A DNA stretch of 64,000 nucleotides, taken from Bactrocera neohumeralis. Taxonomy: Eukaryota; Arthropoda; Insecta; Diptera; Tephritidae. Shown here one piece after another: positions 22,600 to 33,699 of the stretch. Location: positions 39,542,370-39,606,369 of the forward strand of contig NC_065923.1 of assembly GCF_024586455.1 (NCBI RefSeq), read 5' to 3'. Positions within the stretch are counted from its first letter, which is position 1. The number at the start of each line of letters is the position of its first letter. Made by a program: the position numbers and the translations under genes. The notes under the pieces were generated by a model. The model saw only the letters and a program-made list of their open reading frames with translations, made no database searches and had not been told where the DNA came from.

Positions 22600-23445
22600 A
22601 CCCCAACGAAGCTGACCAATTTATATCCTATATAAAACGTTCCATTAAATATGATATTTTAACTTACATATTTACCAAAATAAAGTTTATAATCCTGATA
22701 TTGGGTAGGAGTCTAGGGACATTATAGACCCGATTCAATTCACATTTTTGGTATTACAATATATTATTACCCAAAAAAGGTCCAACCGGAAGATCGAATA
22801 CTCAAGCATTTTCCTAACACCAGAGTTATTGTTGCCTATGTTCAGCTCACATCCAATCGTTTTAGACCAAGTAAATTAGGATTAACACGCGGGCACCATG
22901 TACAAAAGCAGCACACAAAGTAGCACAATGGAGGCAGTAAGTTGTAGAAGTGTTGCATGCATCTCTATCGTTTTTGGATGTGTCCACATGAGGATACCTG
23001 CATGTATTTTGATATTGCTGTGGCTTAATTTTAAGATTGTCAAACGGGGAAAAGTTTACTGCAAATTACCGAAGCCAGAAGTTAAAAGAAGCTCCCACGG
23101 TAATTTGTTGCTTTTTTGGCATACACATTTTACAATTTGCGCGCCTAAAGTGTCTGCAGGGAACTTCACAATCACCGCAAAGTGAATCATAAATTCAATG
23201 TTCGTATGAGTTTGCGGCGATTAAGGTGTCTGCCTGCAAAGTTATAACAGTAGGGGTACATATGAACACAGTAGACAAAATCAGAATTTTCTTCTATGTA
23301 TACCTTTGTTAAATGTTTTTGCGGAAAAGAAAACAAAAAACAATTAAATTTCAGTTTAATGCCATGTACAGTGGAGGGTTCTTAAAACTCTTGTGCATAA
23401 AACGTTAAAAGAGCATACAAAATTACAAAAGTCTTGCAAGTTTTA
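22600..23445. other. Decayed repeat plus unassigned sequence
   Basis: 22620-22870 resembles the noncoding repeat type of 25915-26235 (ccggaagatcga, cctgatattgg). A plus-strand frame at 22898-23185 (95 residues) has a good ATG context and a hydrophobic segment at residues 22-45, but no recognisable domain. I do not call it a gene. Confidence 0.3.
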
Positions 23446-23665
23446 TGACATGACCTAGCCAGGGCAGCCGCTGTCTATCGATTTGCAAAACTTTGTCAAT
23501 GTCATCGTGTATCTCATATAGCTCATCGATTGCGACATTCGCCGTTGCCAACGCGCAAAATAAAAATCTTCCGCAGAACCCTTCTCTCGTAATCTCGTAA
23601 CGTCGGGTCATCAGATTTTGTCAACGTCCATGCATCTGCGCCATATAGCAGGACAAGAACAATGC
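23446..23665 (-). pseudogene. LINE C-terminal fragment
   Basis: The minus strand carries ALATANVAIDELYEIHDDIDKVLQIDRQRLPWLGHVIK in one frame, the post-RT part of the same LINE family (compare ELYEIYDDIDIV and RLRWLGHV at 33830-33950 and 59700-59770). Upstream it reads into a frameshifted VLLYGADAWTL-like block near 23650. It is truncated at both ends. Confidence 0.75.
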
Positions 23666-24411
23666 GTGAGTAATATCTATCGAATCAGTCGAACATTATA
23701 AGCTCTTTGAAAGCAGCTTTTATTTTACCAAGTTTAAATAGAATATTATATTCCAAAACACATACTTTTGTTGTTAATATGAAATTAATAAGGAAGCTAT
23801 ATGTTACAAATAACTCCCACAACTTAATGATCAAATGAAGTGTATATATACAATTCCCTGTTTAACTTTACTCTAACTAACTAACTAAAGAAACTTTTTA
23901 AACGATTATTCAAAAATGTGAGGTGAAAAGTATTTCTCTAAGCAGCAACAATTCTCACTAAATTCAGTTATGGTCATGAAGTTTTTCTTACTAGATTACT
24001 TTTTCGTGACGCCTTCTGCATTGCATAACATTTAGAAATATTATCCTAAAGGATAATTAGTTGTCACCAAGCGGCATTAAATATTCGAAGCATAAAACTC
24101 ACAGACCAAAAAGCAGTATTTATCCACAAGATCTTAAATATTTTTGTTTGGCAGCGAATGACAGTTCTTCCTTGTACCCATAAAAGCTTTTAAGTGAGTT
24201 TGAGATACGCATGCTGTCATATAAGTTGTTCCGCAACACTACTATCGTTACAATATAATAAACGCCAAAAAGCAATCGTAGCAGAAAAAAGAAAATGAAA
24301 TATAAAAATATACATATGGCGTAAGCTAAAACGAACGGACACATGTCGCATTAAAGTACTCAAAACAAAACAGACATATCTATATATTTGGGCAACAAAC
24401 ATTGACACTTT
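23666..24411. other. No gene seen
   Basis: AT-rich sequence. No domain or repeat recognised. Confidence 0.35.
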
Positions 24412-24583
24412 ACACAGGTCAAAGGGCTATCCAAGAAAAATTCGGAGCAGCTTCCAAGCAGTAGGTCTTCCCTTTTTTCCAGCTGTCCTAAATATGAGAA
24501 TATTAAACAGGAAAGGATAAAAGCCGAATCTTATGTTAAAATCCATCAAAAGCCATTGTGAGTTCCATGCGATAGAAATAATG
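24412..24583 (+). repeat. Unnamed dispersed repeat, copy 2
   Basis: It is the opposite-orientation partner of 13693-13855, sharing catcaaaagccattgtgagt and a ccagctgtcctaaatatgag-type block. Its end abuts the mariner derivative that begins at 24581, so the mariner probably inserted into or next to it. Confidence 0.5.
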
Positions 24584-25101
24584 GTTGTCAAAAAAGTCTT
24601 GCGGTATTTTCGCTAGTTGGCGCTGAAAGCGGGTAATTCTAGTTTTATTCGTCGCATCGGGTCATGCTATACCTTTTTGGAAAGCTCATTTCACGCGCTA
24701 ACACGTGTTTGATTGACTGTCGTTTCTTTCAATTTGTTCGTGTTCGTCGCAAACATGGAGCAAAATAAAGAGAAAATACGGCATATTACAAAGGCAAAAA
24801 TGCATCTCAAGCCGCCAATAAAATTTGTGCAGTTTATGGACCCGATACAGTTTCCATTTCCACCGCACAACGATGGTTTCAACGTTTTCGTTCTGGTGTA
24901 GAGGTGGTCGAAGATGCGAACGCTCCGGAAGGCCTGTCGTCGAAAATTGCGATAAAACCGCTGAATTGGTCGAAAGAGACCGGCGTAGTAGCAGCCGTAG
25001 CATCGGTCAAGAGCTGGGCATGAGTCATCAAAAGTTCATTTCAATTTCAATAAAAAAAAAAATTCAATAAAATTACCGCAAAAGACTTTTTTGACAACCC
25101 A
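24581..25101 (+). mobile_element. Mariner deletion derivative, 521 bp, copy 1
   Basis: The inverted ends read atggttgtcaaaaaagtctt and, from the right inward, atgggttgtcaaaaaagtct; TA flanks both (24579-24580 and 25102-25103). The plus strand starts MEQNKEKIRHI at 24754 and keeps the DNA-binding half (ISISTAQRWFQRFRSGVEVVED, RDRRSSSRSIGQELGMSHQ). After the GMSHQ block it jumps directly to the 3' end, so the whole DDE/D catalytic domain is deleted. Relative to copy 2 it lacks about 17 bases after HI. It cannot transpose by itself. Confidence 0.9.
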
Positions 25102-25489
25102 TTATTTTAAATTTTGGCGTAGTTCACAGAGGATTAGCACAGTTTTCTTATCTTAAGCAGATGGTTGATGATTTACTTTATCTCGATTTATGCAAATGGT
25201 ACAAAATCGTATAAATGCAAGAAGTTATGCAAATGATTTTAAAGAAATTATTAGGGATATGAACATATTATATATATGTATGTAGGTATTTTAGAATCTA
25301 TTCCGCTGACATGTTTATCGCTCAAAAACAAAATATTTTGGTTTTCAATTATGCAAAGATATTGGTTCCAAAAGGTGGCGTAACTTCGAATATGTGAACA
25401 TTTTATTTCATTCGAATATATTGAACTTTGTGCCTACCGAAAGTCATCATATTTTAAGAATTTAAGCCAAGAGATGTTAAAATAAATGC

Positions 25490-25900
25490 TTCTTTACTGG
25501 TGAAGAGTAAAGGAATCAATTATTATTAAAAAATGCTACCGACAACACCTTCTCACATCGAAACGTGTGGTTACCAAAAAAATGGCAGAATTCACGACAA
25601 GATAAATGGAAATAATTTTTCATCATGACAACGCTTGCCTTAATATTTCAGGACCGGTAAAAAAATACCTGTAAAGCATCGACAAACGAAGTTTTGCCCA
25701 ACCTGCTTTATTGTACAGATCTTGCACCTTCTGACTATTATTTGTTCCGGTCGATGCAGAAAACCCTTACTGTAATACGGTTCATATCAGAATAGGATAT
25801 CAAAACTAAGCTTAATTCATTCTTAATCAACAAGCTGGTGCAGTTATTTGTTCGGTTGCCAAAACTTTGAGTAATACCTCGCAAATATTTATACAAGTGA
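25490..25900 (+). pseudogene. Mariner transposase C-terminal relic
   Basis: A plus-strand series of short frames fits the second half of a mariner transposase. An IIFHHDNACLN block (second catalytic Asp, about 25612-25645) is followed by VKKYL, then TDLAPSDYYLFRSMQKTL (third acidic region, about 25718-25770) and a decayed SEEDIKTKL-like segment. Stops and frameshifts interrupt it. The termini and the N-terminal half are not visible. Confidence 0.7.
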
Positions 25901-25914
25901 GAAAGGGTGAAGCT

Positions 25915-26235
25915 TCAAGTCTGACCAAAATTTCTTACTATTGCAACTTGTAAGAATTAAAGTCCGAGAAATCCGTCAGTAAAATATGGGATTTGTTCCC
26001 TCGGTTTAATTAAGGCACCTCATATACAATCGACAATCATATGGAGCAAAATCAGCCGGATGTTCGAAAATCCTGGTAGTAGTTATATAGGGCCTAGGTC
26101 AAGATTTGCCCAGGTAAAACACACTTCTCATATACAGTAACCCGGAAGTACATAAATCTTTGTATAAGGTATATGGAAGCTAGAGGTGACCCGTTCAACC
26201 AATTTGTGATACACAGAGATACAGTTATCAAGAGA
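25915..26235 (-). repeat. Dispersed noncoding repeat fragment
   Basis: It contains attgcaacttgtaagaatta, gttcgaaaatcctgg and acccggaagtac, matching the fragment at 11840-12090 in the same order. No coding capacity. Confidence 0.6.
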
Positions 26236-26289
26236 GGATTTTATCTGATTTATAATTGTATATAACGTACATTAACCGGAAATTTTGGT

Positions 26290-26850
26290 CAAAATTCAGC
26301 TTTTTTCAGTCATCCTGATTCGCGAAAAGTTCTCTCCAAGCTCCTTCAGAGCATCTTCCTTTTTAACGGCTCCAAAGTATATCGCTATAAGACATATTTC
26401 CCGCGCGCGCAATGATTATTGCATCCGGTCCCAGAGAGTTGCAATAGTCTTCTTCTTTTGGTTCTGCATTTTACATTTTACCTATTGCCAAACATTTTCC
26501 TTTTCCTCATCTTTCTTCCTTTCTACAGGAATTTTTCCTTTATGAGTACCTCTCGCTCGCAGTGGCCATCATTTGCACTTTCATTTCTCTGTTTATTTTT
26601 ATAGGCGGTTAATCCTCACTTTTTTGACGTTGAGTCCAACGTTCCTGATCATCTCATCTAGCCCAGACTTTACATCACCAACCGATTGTCTCTATACCGC
26701 TTGAGGTGTGAAATCTTGCCGAACAGGTGGTAACGACATCGCTCTCGCAAGCTTTTCTACACTAAGCACCTGTTTTGGTGATCGCCCAAGTCATGGCGCA
26801 CGTCTAAAGGGGTCAAATTTGGAGCTGACTGCGCTGGTATATCTAAAGTT
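26290..26850 (-). pseudogene. Possible LINE ORF1 (gag-like) relic
   Basis: On the minus strand, one segment reads EKLARAMSLPPVRQDFTPQ, then VGDVKSGLDEMIRNVGLNVKKVR (about 26745-26610), and lower down ARGNMSYSDILWS followed by KKEDALKELGENFSRIRMTEKSEF in shifting frames (about 26420-26290). The spacing and style fit the gag-like ORF1 of R1/I/LOA-type elements. Stops and frame changes are frequent, and the T/C-rich stretch between 26440 and 26600 is not alignable. The assignment is tentative. Confidence 0.35.
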
Positions 26851-27514
26851 TTTATATAGTTTTCTTTTCTTAATATTTGTATTACGTTGCCATTGAATGT
26901 CTGTTCTGAATTGGGGCTTTTTATTTACCCATTTGTACCAAACTTCAATTTCTGTATGCAGTCACTTTCCTTTACTTCTCACAAAGCAAATTTAATAAGC
27001 ATCCCGCTGCTGTAGCTGCAGTTATTGTTATGAGTGCAGTAAAAATAAAGTTTCTCGTAAAGGGTTGCAGCCAGTTCCAGCAGTTCCGTAGAAATACACA
27101 ACATTAACTGGTCACAAAAGCTCCATCGTACGCATATGTGAAAAATTGTGATTTAATGACCCCCTCACCATTGCTTGGCTTTCCCATAAAAATTGCTAAA
27201 AAAGGTTTAAACCAACTTTTGTTGGCTTTACAACCACATTTAAAGACGAATATGAATATGTGGGTATTCTACACTACTTGCACTCGTGCAACAACATATG
27301 TGAGACTAATAATTTTGTAGAGAGAAATATATTCTGCATGATGTACGCATGGGTACGAGAGTTTGTTTGAATGAGCTTGATTAGGAACTGTTAACAGACA
27401 ACTATCACGCAAGTTAATAAAAGAGTTTCCAAAGGAAGCTGTAATTAATTTTAATAAAACTTTCCTTAAAATTCTTACGAAATTACATGCATTATATGTC
27501 GCATATTCTATATA
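26851..27514. other. No gene seen
   Basis: No recognisable coding domain. Short frames on both strands lack motifs. Confidence 0.35.
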
Positions 27515-28032
27515 ATAGGCTGTCAAAAAAGTCTTGCGGTATTTTCGCTAGTTGGCGCTGAAAGCGCGTAGTTCTAGTTTTATTCGTCGCATCGGGTCAC
27601 GCTATACCTTTTTGGAAAGCTCATTTCATGCGCTAACACGTGTTTAATTGATTGTCGTTTCTTTTAAGTCGTTCGTGAGTTATAGCGTCGCAAACATGGA
27701 GCAAAATAAAGAGAAAATACGGCATATTTTACAGTACTACTCCGATAAAGGCAAAAATACATCTCAAGCCGCCAATAAAATTTGTGCAGTTTATGGGCCA
27801 GATATAATTTCCATTTCCACCGCACAACGATGGTTTCAACGTTTTCGCTCTGCTGTAGAGGTGGTCGAAGATGCGCCATGCTCCGGAAGGCCTGTCGTCG
27901 AAAATTTCGATAAAATCACTTAATTGGTCGAAAGATCGGTCAAGTGCTGGGCATGAGTCATCAAAATTCATTTCAATTTCAATAAAAAAAAAAATTCAAT
28001 AAAAATACCGCAAGACTTTTTTGACAAACCAT
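27515..28032 (+). mobile_element. Mariner deletion derivative, 518 bp, copy 2
   Basis: The ends are ataggctgtcaaaaaagtct and, inward from the right, atggtttgtcaaaaaagtct; TA flanks both (27513-27514 and 28033-28034). The transposase start is intact from 27696 (MEQNKEKIRHILQYYSDKG, then an ISISTAQRWFQRF helix-turn-helix block) through VVENFDKIT, after which a deletion joins RDR to GQVLGMSHQ. The same GMSHQ-to-3'-end junction as in copy 1 removes the catalytic domain. Sequence identity to copy 1 is high by eye throughout. Confidence 0.9.
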
Positions 28033-28036
28033 TATT

Positions 28037-28600
28037 AACAGCGAACTAGTCGAAAAAGTCTTTTCGTATTTTGTCAAATAGTGTTGGAAAGGTGAGATTT
28101 TAAGCTTCATTTAACCAAAAAAAATTCAATTCAGAGAAGTTGAAAAAAATTTACAACTGTTAAAAACTGAGTGAAAACAATGAAGAAATTCGCTATATTT
28201 TGACATTTTTGCATAAAAAGGGCCAGTAAAACTAAATTTTCACTTTAAATAAAAAATAAAATGTTGATAAAAAGAATGAAAGAAAGAAGTGCGGCCATGC
28301 ACCATTCACCATCACATTGGTTATTCGTCATCATTTCCGCATTCCTCTCATTTACCTTCGTGTAACTTCTGGCTATTCAGCAAATTCACATGATCGCTCC
28401 GAGTACACCGTTTTGACTCAATTGAGGATATAAAAGCTGAATCGAAGAAGGCTCTGATGGCCATCACGACAGAGGATTTTTCCAAGTGCTATGATGACTG
28501 GAAAATTCGTTGCCATAAGTGTATTGCAGCGGGAGGGGATTACTTTGAAGGAGATGAAATGGACAAAACTCACCTTTCAATTTGATCACAGTTTTGAATA
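28037..28600 (+). mobile_element. Mariner relic, family of 4900-5378
   Basis: The left part (tagtcgaaaaagtcttttcg, then ggtgagattttaagcttcat) matches the terminus and 5' UTR of the element at 4900-5378. A short N-terminal KKFAIF-like piece follows. After a deletion comes a well-preserved C-terminal stretch: FDSIEDIKAESKKALMAITTEDFSKCYDDWKIRCHKCIAAGGDYFEGDEMD (about 28412-28563), typical of mariner C-termini. The third catalytic region is decayed (NFWLFSKFT). No right terminal repeat was seen. Confidence 0.8.
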
Positions 28601-30129
28601 ACCACAAAAACACTTAGACTAATCAATCATGTGACCACAGCTAAACATGGAAACCGTGGTATAGGGTGAAGTACATATGTCGCTATACAGTAAAGGTATT
28701 TATGCACTATTTTATATTGCATTTAAATTCCACGTCATGTTTTCACGTTATCTTTCTCATTTCAACTTGACAAGTTGCGTTTTCTAAAATCTTAAGCCAC
28801 ACCATGAAAGTACCAAACGAACAGTGTCCAATTGGGGAACATATCCTATGAACCTTGCTAAAAGCAACTAGTTCAATAGACCTTTGTGCGTTCCACTCTG
28901 GGCCAGAGGGGTTTCGCAACCTTACACGTTCTGGCACTGACTAACGCATTCTCAAATATATTGATGCAAATTTTCCCATGCTATTTCGAATACAGTTGTT
29001 GTTGTTATTAAAACTCGGCGAAACAAAATCGACAAATACGGTATGGAGGAGTGTCTGCATTGGTTAAAGACAATGCATAATTTTCGCCACACTTCTCTCT
29101 GCGGGTAACACCTTAACACCATAACGCATTCGATTTGTGATGTTCTGATTTTGAATAACATGGTATAATAATATATGGAGACTTAAACAAGCTTACAAAT
29201 ATTTAAAGTATTCCAAAATAATAATAAATAATTAGTAAATAATAATAAATTAAATCTTCTATAAATTCAATATATGTATGAATAAAATTTTAAGATTTTA
29301 ATTTTCTATTAATTTGTAAATTTTCTTAATTTTAGATATTTTAATTCAACAAATAATAATTATTTTCCCCAGTGCACATCATTTCAATATATTTAACACA
29401 CTTCTCTTTGATGAATACTAATTTATTCCCTTACATTGGTCAATAGTTCTTAGTTATGTATTATGCGTTAAAATCAATGTTAGTACCCATTAGAAATGAT
29501 TAAAATTATTAATTAAAATCTATATTTGATTTACTTAATACTCAAAAGCTACCGCTTAAGAATGCAAAGTGGATATTTGTGGCTTTTCGAAAATAGTTTC
29601 CTTCTTGCTCGATGATTTTCTGACTCATAAAGCTATTACCAGCATACTTTGTCAGAAAAAAGCAAAAGCAACGGCGATAATTCTGCAATCAATGCAGATA
29701 ATCATGCCATTTCACAAGCCAACCACACAAAGGGTGTCTGCACGGTGTCAGTCACCCTCCTTTTTACGATATCCTCAGATAACCCAATGTAATGTTAATG
29801 ACATTTTATTAAAAGCATAATCAAGTAAAGAATTGTGCTTCTAAATCTAAATCAATTTCTTATAATATAAAGACTAGACGAGACGGTTGTATGGCTGCTG
29901 TATGTGGGCTAAGGTAAAGATATGTATGTATGTAAGTATTGTTATCTGCGCCAAAATACATAGAATACAGTAGTGTACGCATTTTCTATCAATTATTGGG
30001 CGAAGTGAGTATGACAGTTCAGAAAAAGGCATATTGCATTGATATGACCGCGAATGCATGTGCAGATTCTAACACTATTTTTGCAAATGTTGTTGCAGTA
30101 ATGGTTATATAAAAGAATATTGTCTCGAA
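28601..30129. other. No gene seen
   Basis: AT-rich, with a simple taataataaat-type run at 29215-29260. Frames at 28743-29161 and 29569-29820 show no motif. Confidence 0.4.
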
Positions 30130-30445
30130 ACGCTTTCCTCGGAGCGGTCGTTTGAGTTTGCTGTATAGCCTAAAGTCACACGGAGCTAACTCAGGCGAAT
30201 ACTATTTCGACACGATATTGGTGGAAAATTTGGCGAAAAACTCACGAAGAATCAATGCAGTAATCGACGGTGCATTATCGTGTCACAAAAACCAAGAGTT
30301 GTCGACTCCGAATTCTGCCTTTTTGTATGAATAGCTTCGCTCAAACGACGTATAACACTCAAACAGTATTTGTTGTTGACAACATCTCAATAATCGAAGA
30401 AAACTGTGAGTATAACCTTGGTTTTTGACTCACAACATAGAGAGA
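30130..30445 (-). pseudogene. Mariner relic fragment
   Basis: It is the reverse complement of the same mariner family as 297-1045 and 8478-9985. It carries acgctttcctcggagcggtc and gagtttgctgtatagcctaaagtcacacgg, equivalent to the FSKLKRPLRG / LAPCD block, then decayed central sequence aligned with 8560-8800. Both ends are lost. Confidence 0.75.
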
Positions 30446-30736
30446 CGGGCGGAAATGGCATAATAGACTCAGCTCATCATGCTGATCATTTATATATCTA
30501 TTACAAACTTAATATACTCTGTTCAAATATTTTTCAAAATTTCAACTAAAGTGTCTCTAAATATATTTTGCATCAACGGTAACTGCTAATGTTGAACTAA
30601 CGTTGAGAACAATGTTGCAATAAAATATGTGTGTGGGTGTGCATATGTTCCTCACAAAACCCTCATACTCATATTCATAAGTGCAAATTGTAAATAATAG
30701 AATTTCGACTGGTGTGGCAAATTGAAATTTGCTTAA

Positions 30737-31411
30737 GGGGGTTTTCTGGTCTGGGATTTTGAAAAAATCGATTTTTTCCCATATTTTGAGACTATAGACT
30801 TTCAAAATTATGACCGTGGAAGGATTTTTCAAAATACGACTTATTTTCGGAGATACAGCCGATTTTGTGACGTGGCGTCCGTGTTCACTAGAATTGTCTC
30901 CTAAACTTTAAACGCGTTTTTCTTGAAACTACTTTTTTTGAGGTGGTTGACATGATATCTTAAGTTCTGCTGAACTGATTCCTTTGAAATTTGGTATATA
31001 TCTTCTTTATACAATGCTCTATCGTGTCGTGTTTTGACTTTGATTTGAAGTATTTTTAAAAATTTCGAAAAGGTCGAAAAAATCGGGTAAAAAAAATTTT
31101 TTTTTCAAGTCGATGCCATTTTGTTAATTTTTGTTTTTTTCTTTAACATCATCAACCCGATAACGACATCCTTATTAATGAAATTGAATTGAAATCACGT
31201 CAACCAGGACGCACCGTTTTTTTTTTTTGAAGCCCCCACTCCACCGGCACGTATCTCGACGAATTTTGGTTTTTTTTCTTGCAATTTTTTTTATATTATT
31301 AAAATGTCAATAAAAAACATATAAAAAAATGGATGGTAAAAATGTTTTTGTATTTTTTTATCTTAGTTTAAAAAATGCCTAAAATTCATGCGTCTAGACC
31401 AGATTACCCCC
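30737..31411. mobile_element. TTAA-flanked noncoding element, 675 bp
   Basis: The ends are gggggttttctggtct at left and, inward from the right, gggggtaatctggtctag; TTAA lies on each side (30733-30736 and 31412-31415). TTAA is the target of piggyBac-type transposases, so this may be a piggyBac-type MITE, but the termini do not match the usual CCC start of that group. The interior has long T runs and a gcgtttaaagttt-type motif shared, inverted, with the foldback repeat at 36850-37778. No transposase frame. Confidence 0.65.
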
Positions 31412-31415
31412 TTAA

Positions 31416-33621
31416 AAGTTTGCTGCTTCACACGCAATTTCCGTAAAAGCACCGCCAGCGATCAGAAATGTGCCATGGAATTGACAGAAGAAAAGACACA
31501 TTTAAGCAATCAGCCAGAAGGAAAATTGACACCCATATGCCAACAATGTGCATCAAAGTCATTTCACTTTATGTGTTTAAGAAGCGTGGAAGTTTGTACA
31601 CTTGCAGAAATGACTATGGAGATTTGCATGTACTGATAAGAAAATAGTTACATTTTATGAGTGAAAAGGGTATTACAAAATAGCAACCAATGAGTGAATG
31701 ATTACGTAGAAAACAACATCTTCTTGCAGGATCAATTATGCAGTCATGCTTGTTACATTGACGTTCAGTTAATGGTATAATTGAAAGTCCTTACGATTTT
31801 TTAAAGAGAAACACCTGATCATACATACCATATACATTGTAACAAAGTTTTCTTATTTTTGCGGCGTTTAAGTTTTCTAAGAAGCACCTCAAAACCACAA
31901 ATCCATGAGCAGAGAACCTCGCATAAAAAAGCAATTTTTGGGGGTGCTTAAAGCTCCTTTTACTCTTAATAAACATTTGTTCTTTTCTTAGCCAAACACG
32001 TCTCAAGAGTTTGAAAAATACAAAATTTTACCAGTTTGTAAATATTATATTGTTCCAATAACGGTTAATGTCTTCCCGCGCCGAATATAATTCTTTTCGT
32101 GCTTTTTAAAGTAGAGATTTGATAACAGTATTGCTGCGTTTGCTACCAGATATTTAAAATATGTTCCTTACTGGAATTATAAATATATCTAACCCCTTTT
32201 TAAGCAAAAATTTGGTAGCTTCTGTTAGCAGTAGTCTCTTCTTAAAGAGAATAGCAATAGTTTGTCCTCACTTTTAGATGTAACGTGAATCCTGCCTCTT
32301 CCTGGCTTGTCTAAATTTCTATTTTAAATAGCAGTAATACATAGGTTTGTTCGTCGAATAAAATTCAGATATGTATATTATTAAAGAAAGCTGTAAGTGT
32401 GAAGTGGAAGTGTGTGTTAATTATGGTATCATATAACTCTACTTTTTTAAAATATCTAAAATTAACTTAAGGATTTTCTAGACTCAACTGAACCCAGTAT
32501 GTAGTATTTGCAACAATTCAATTTACAATTTGTTATTTTTGTTTAAACTGTATATGACCGTTTTTCTTAGTTTAACAGTTCTCGAGTAAAGTGCTATTAA
32601 CATAGAGATCATCGCTTGCGAAGGATGCTTGCTAGTGATTATATAAGAAACCGCAACGAGAAATGCAATGAAATTTGGTGGTCAGCTACTCCTAACGCCT
32701 TCCTGTAATTCTAAATTGAATTTCAGTGAAAATGCTTACTTTGACTAACGAAAAGAAAGCTCTCACCACCTTCTATTCTAAGATTGGCTGCATTGCTGGT
32801 GGATAAATTCTTGTAGTTGTTGCCAATCCGTTATAAAGTGGTGGTACGTACAAATGCAAACACTCAATTTGAGCAGAAACAGGATGAAATTAAAAACAGG
32901 GAGATTAAGTAAGGTGTTCAAATTAACCTGAGAAATAATTAAATCAGGAAGACTGCGAAAGTGGAGCAATTGGAGGAAACTCATGTCAACGAAAATAACC
33001 GAAAATCATTCAAAAAATTGTAAGGTTTTATTAAAAATCAAACGTGGAAATATCAGAATCTACAGTCTACAAAATGTTCTGTTTAACTCAATGAAAATTT
33101 CGCTTCCGCTTCAAAAGGAATTCGCATGGACCACTTAGGAGCTTTGAAGCCACCAAATACTCAGATATCGGTACAGTCAACTAATTAATGTTAGTAAGAA
33201 ATGTGAAACATCTACGCCAAGTTATTTCTCAAAATGAACTCGGGTATTTAGTTTGGAATGATTTGATACAACAATTTTCAAAGCATTTTACGTGGAAAAT
33301 TTTTTTTTATAGTAGAGACTATACGTAACCATCTCCCAACTCATGCATCTACCACGGAACCAGCAGATTAGGTATTTTTTCATGAGAGAGAAAAATACTT
33401 ACTTAAATATCTTCTTATTCTTCTTCTAATTCTTCTTCTAGTGTACGAACTGACTGACTACTAATCGATTGTAAGTTTCTTAGTTTTGTCATAAGTAGAG
33501 CTGACACCTCGCTGACAGCATACCATTTATCAGAAGACTGACACACCTGTCAAATTTTCCACCGTTACATTACCGCCGAGCGTAGATTTTAGCTTTTCCT
33601 TTTAGAGTTTTATATCTAAGT
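31416..33621. other. No gene recognised
   Basis: A plus-strand frame at 31388-31636 (82 residues) begins inside the end of the TTAA element and has a Cys pair near its end, but no domain. Frames at 31791-32006 and 32778-32984 are similarly anonymous. Short runs such as cttcttattcttcttctaattcttcttct occur near 33405-33440. Confidence 0.3.
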
Positions 33622-33699
33622 TTCTTCTTCTTCTTAATTGGCGTAGACACCGCTTACGCGATTATAGCCGAGTTAACAACAGCGCGCTAGTCGTTTCTT

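Noticed and set aside
22898..23185. Possible host exon with good start context and a gtaagt donor nearby
   Set aside because: No domain, no matching acceptor or neighbouring exon, and the composition is as expected for chance frames.
26285..26604. Plus-strand hydrophobic frames suggesting a membrane protein
   Set aside because: They arise from a T/C-rich tract; the minus strand gives a better, though weak, gag-like reading.
33405..33445. cttctt-type run as another LINE 3' tail
   Set aside because: The LINE 3' UTR does not follow it; it is probably simple sequence upstream of the true LINE end at 33622.
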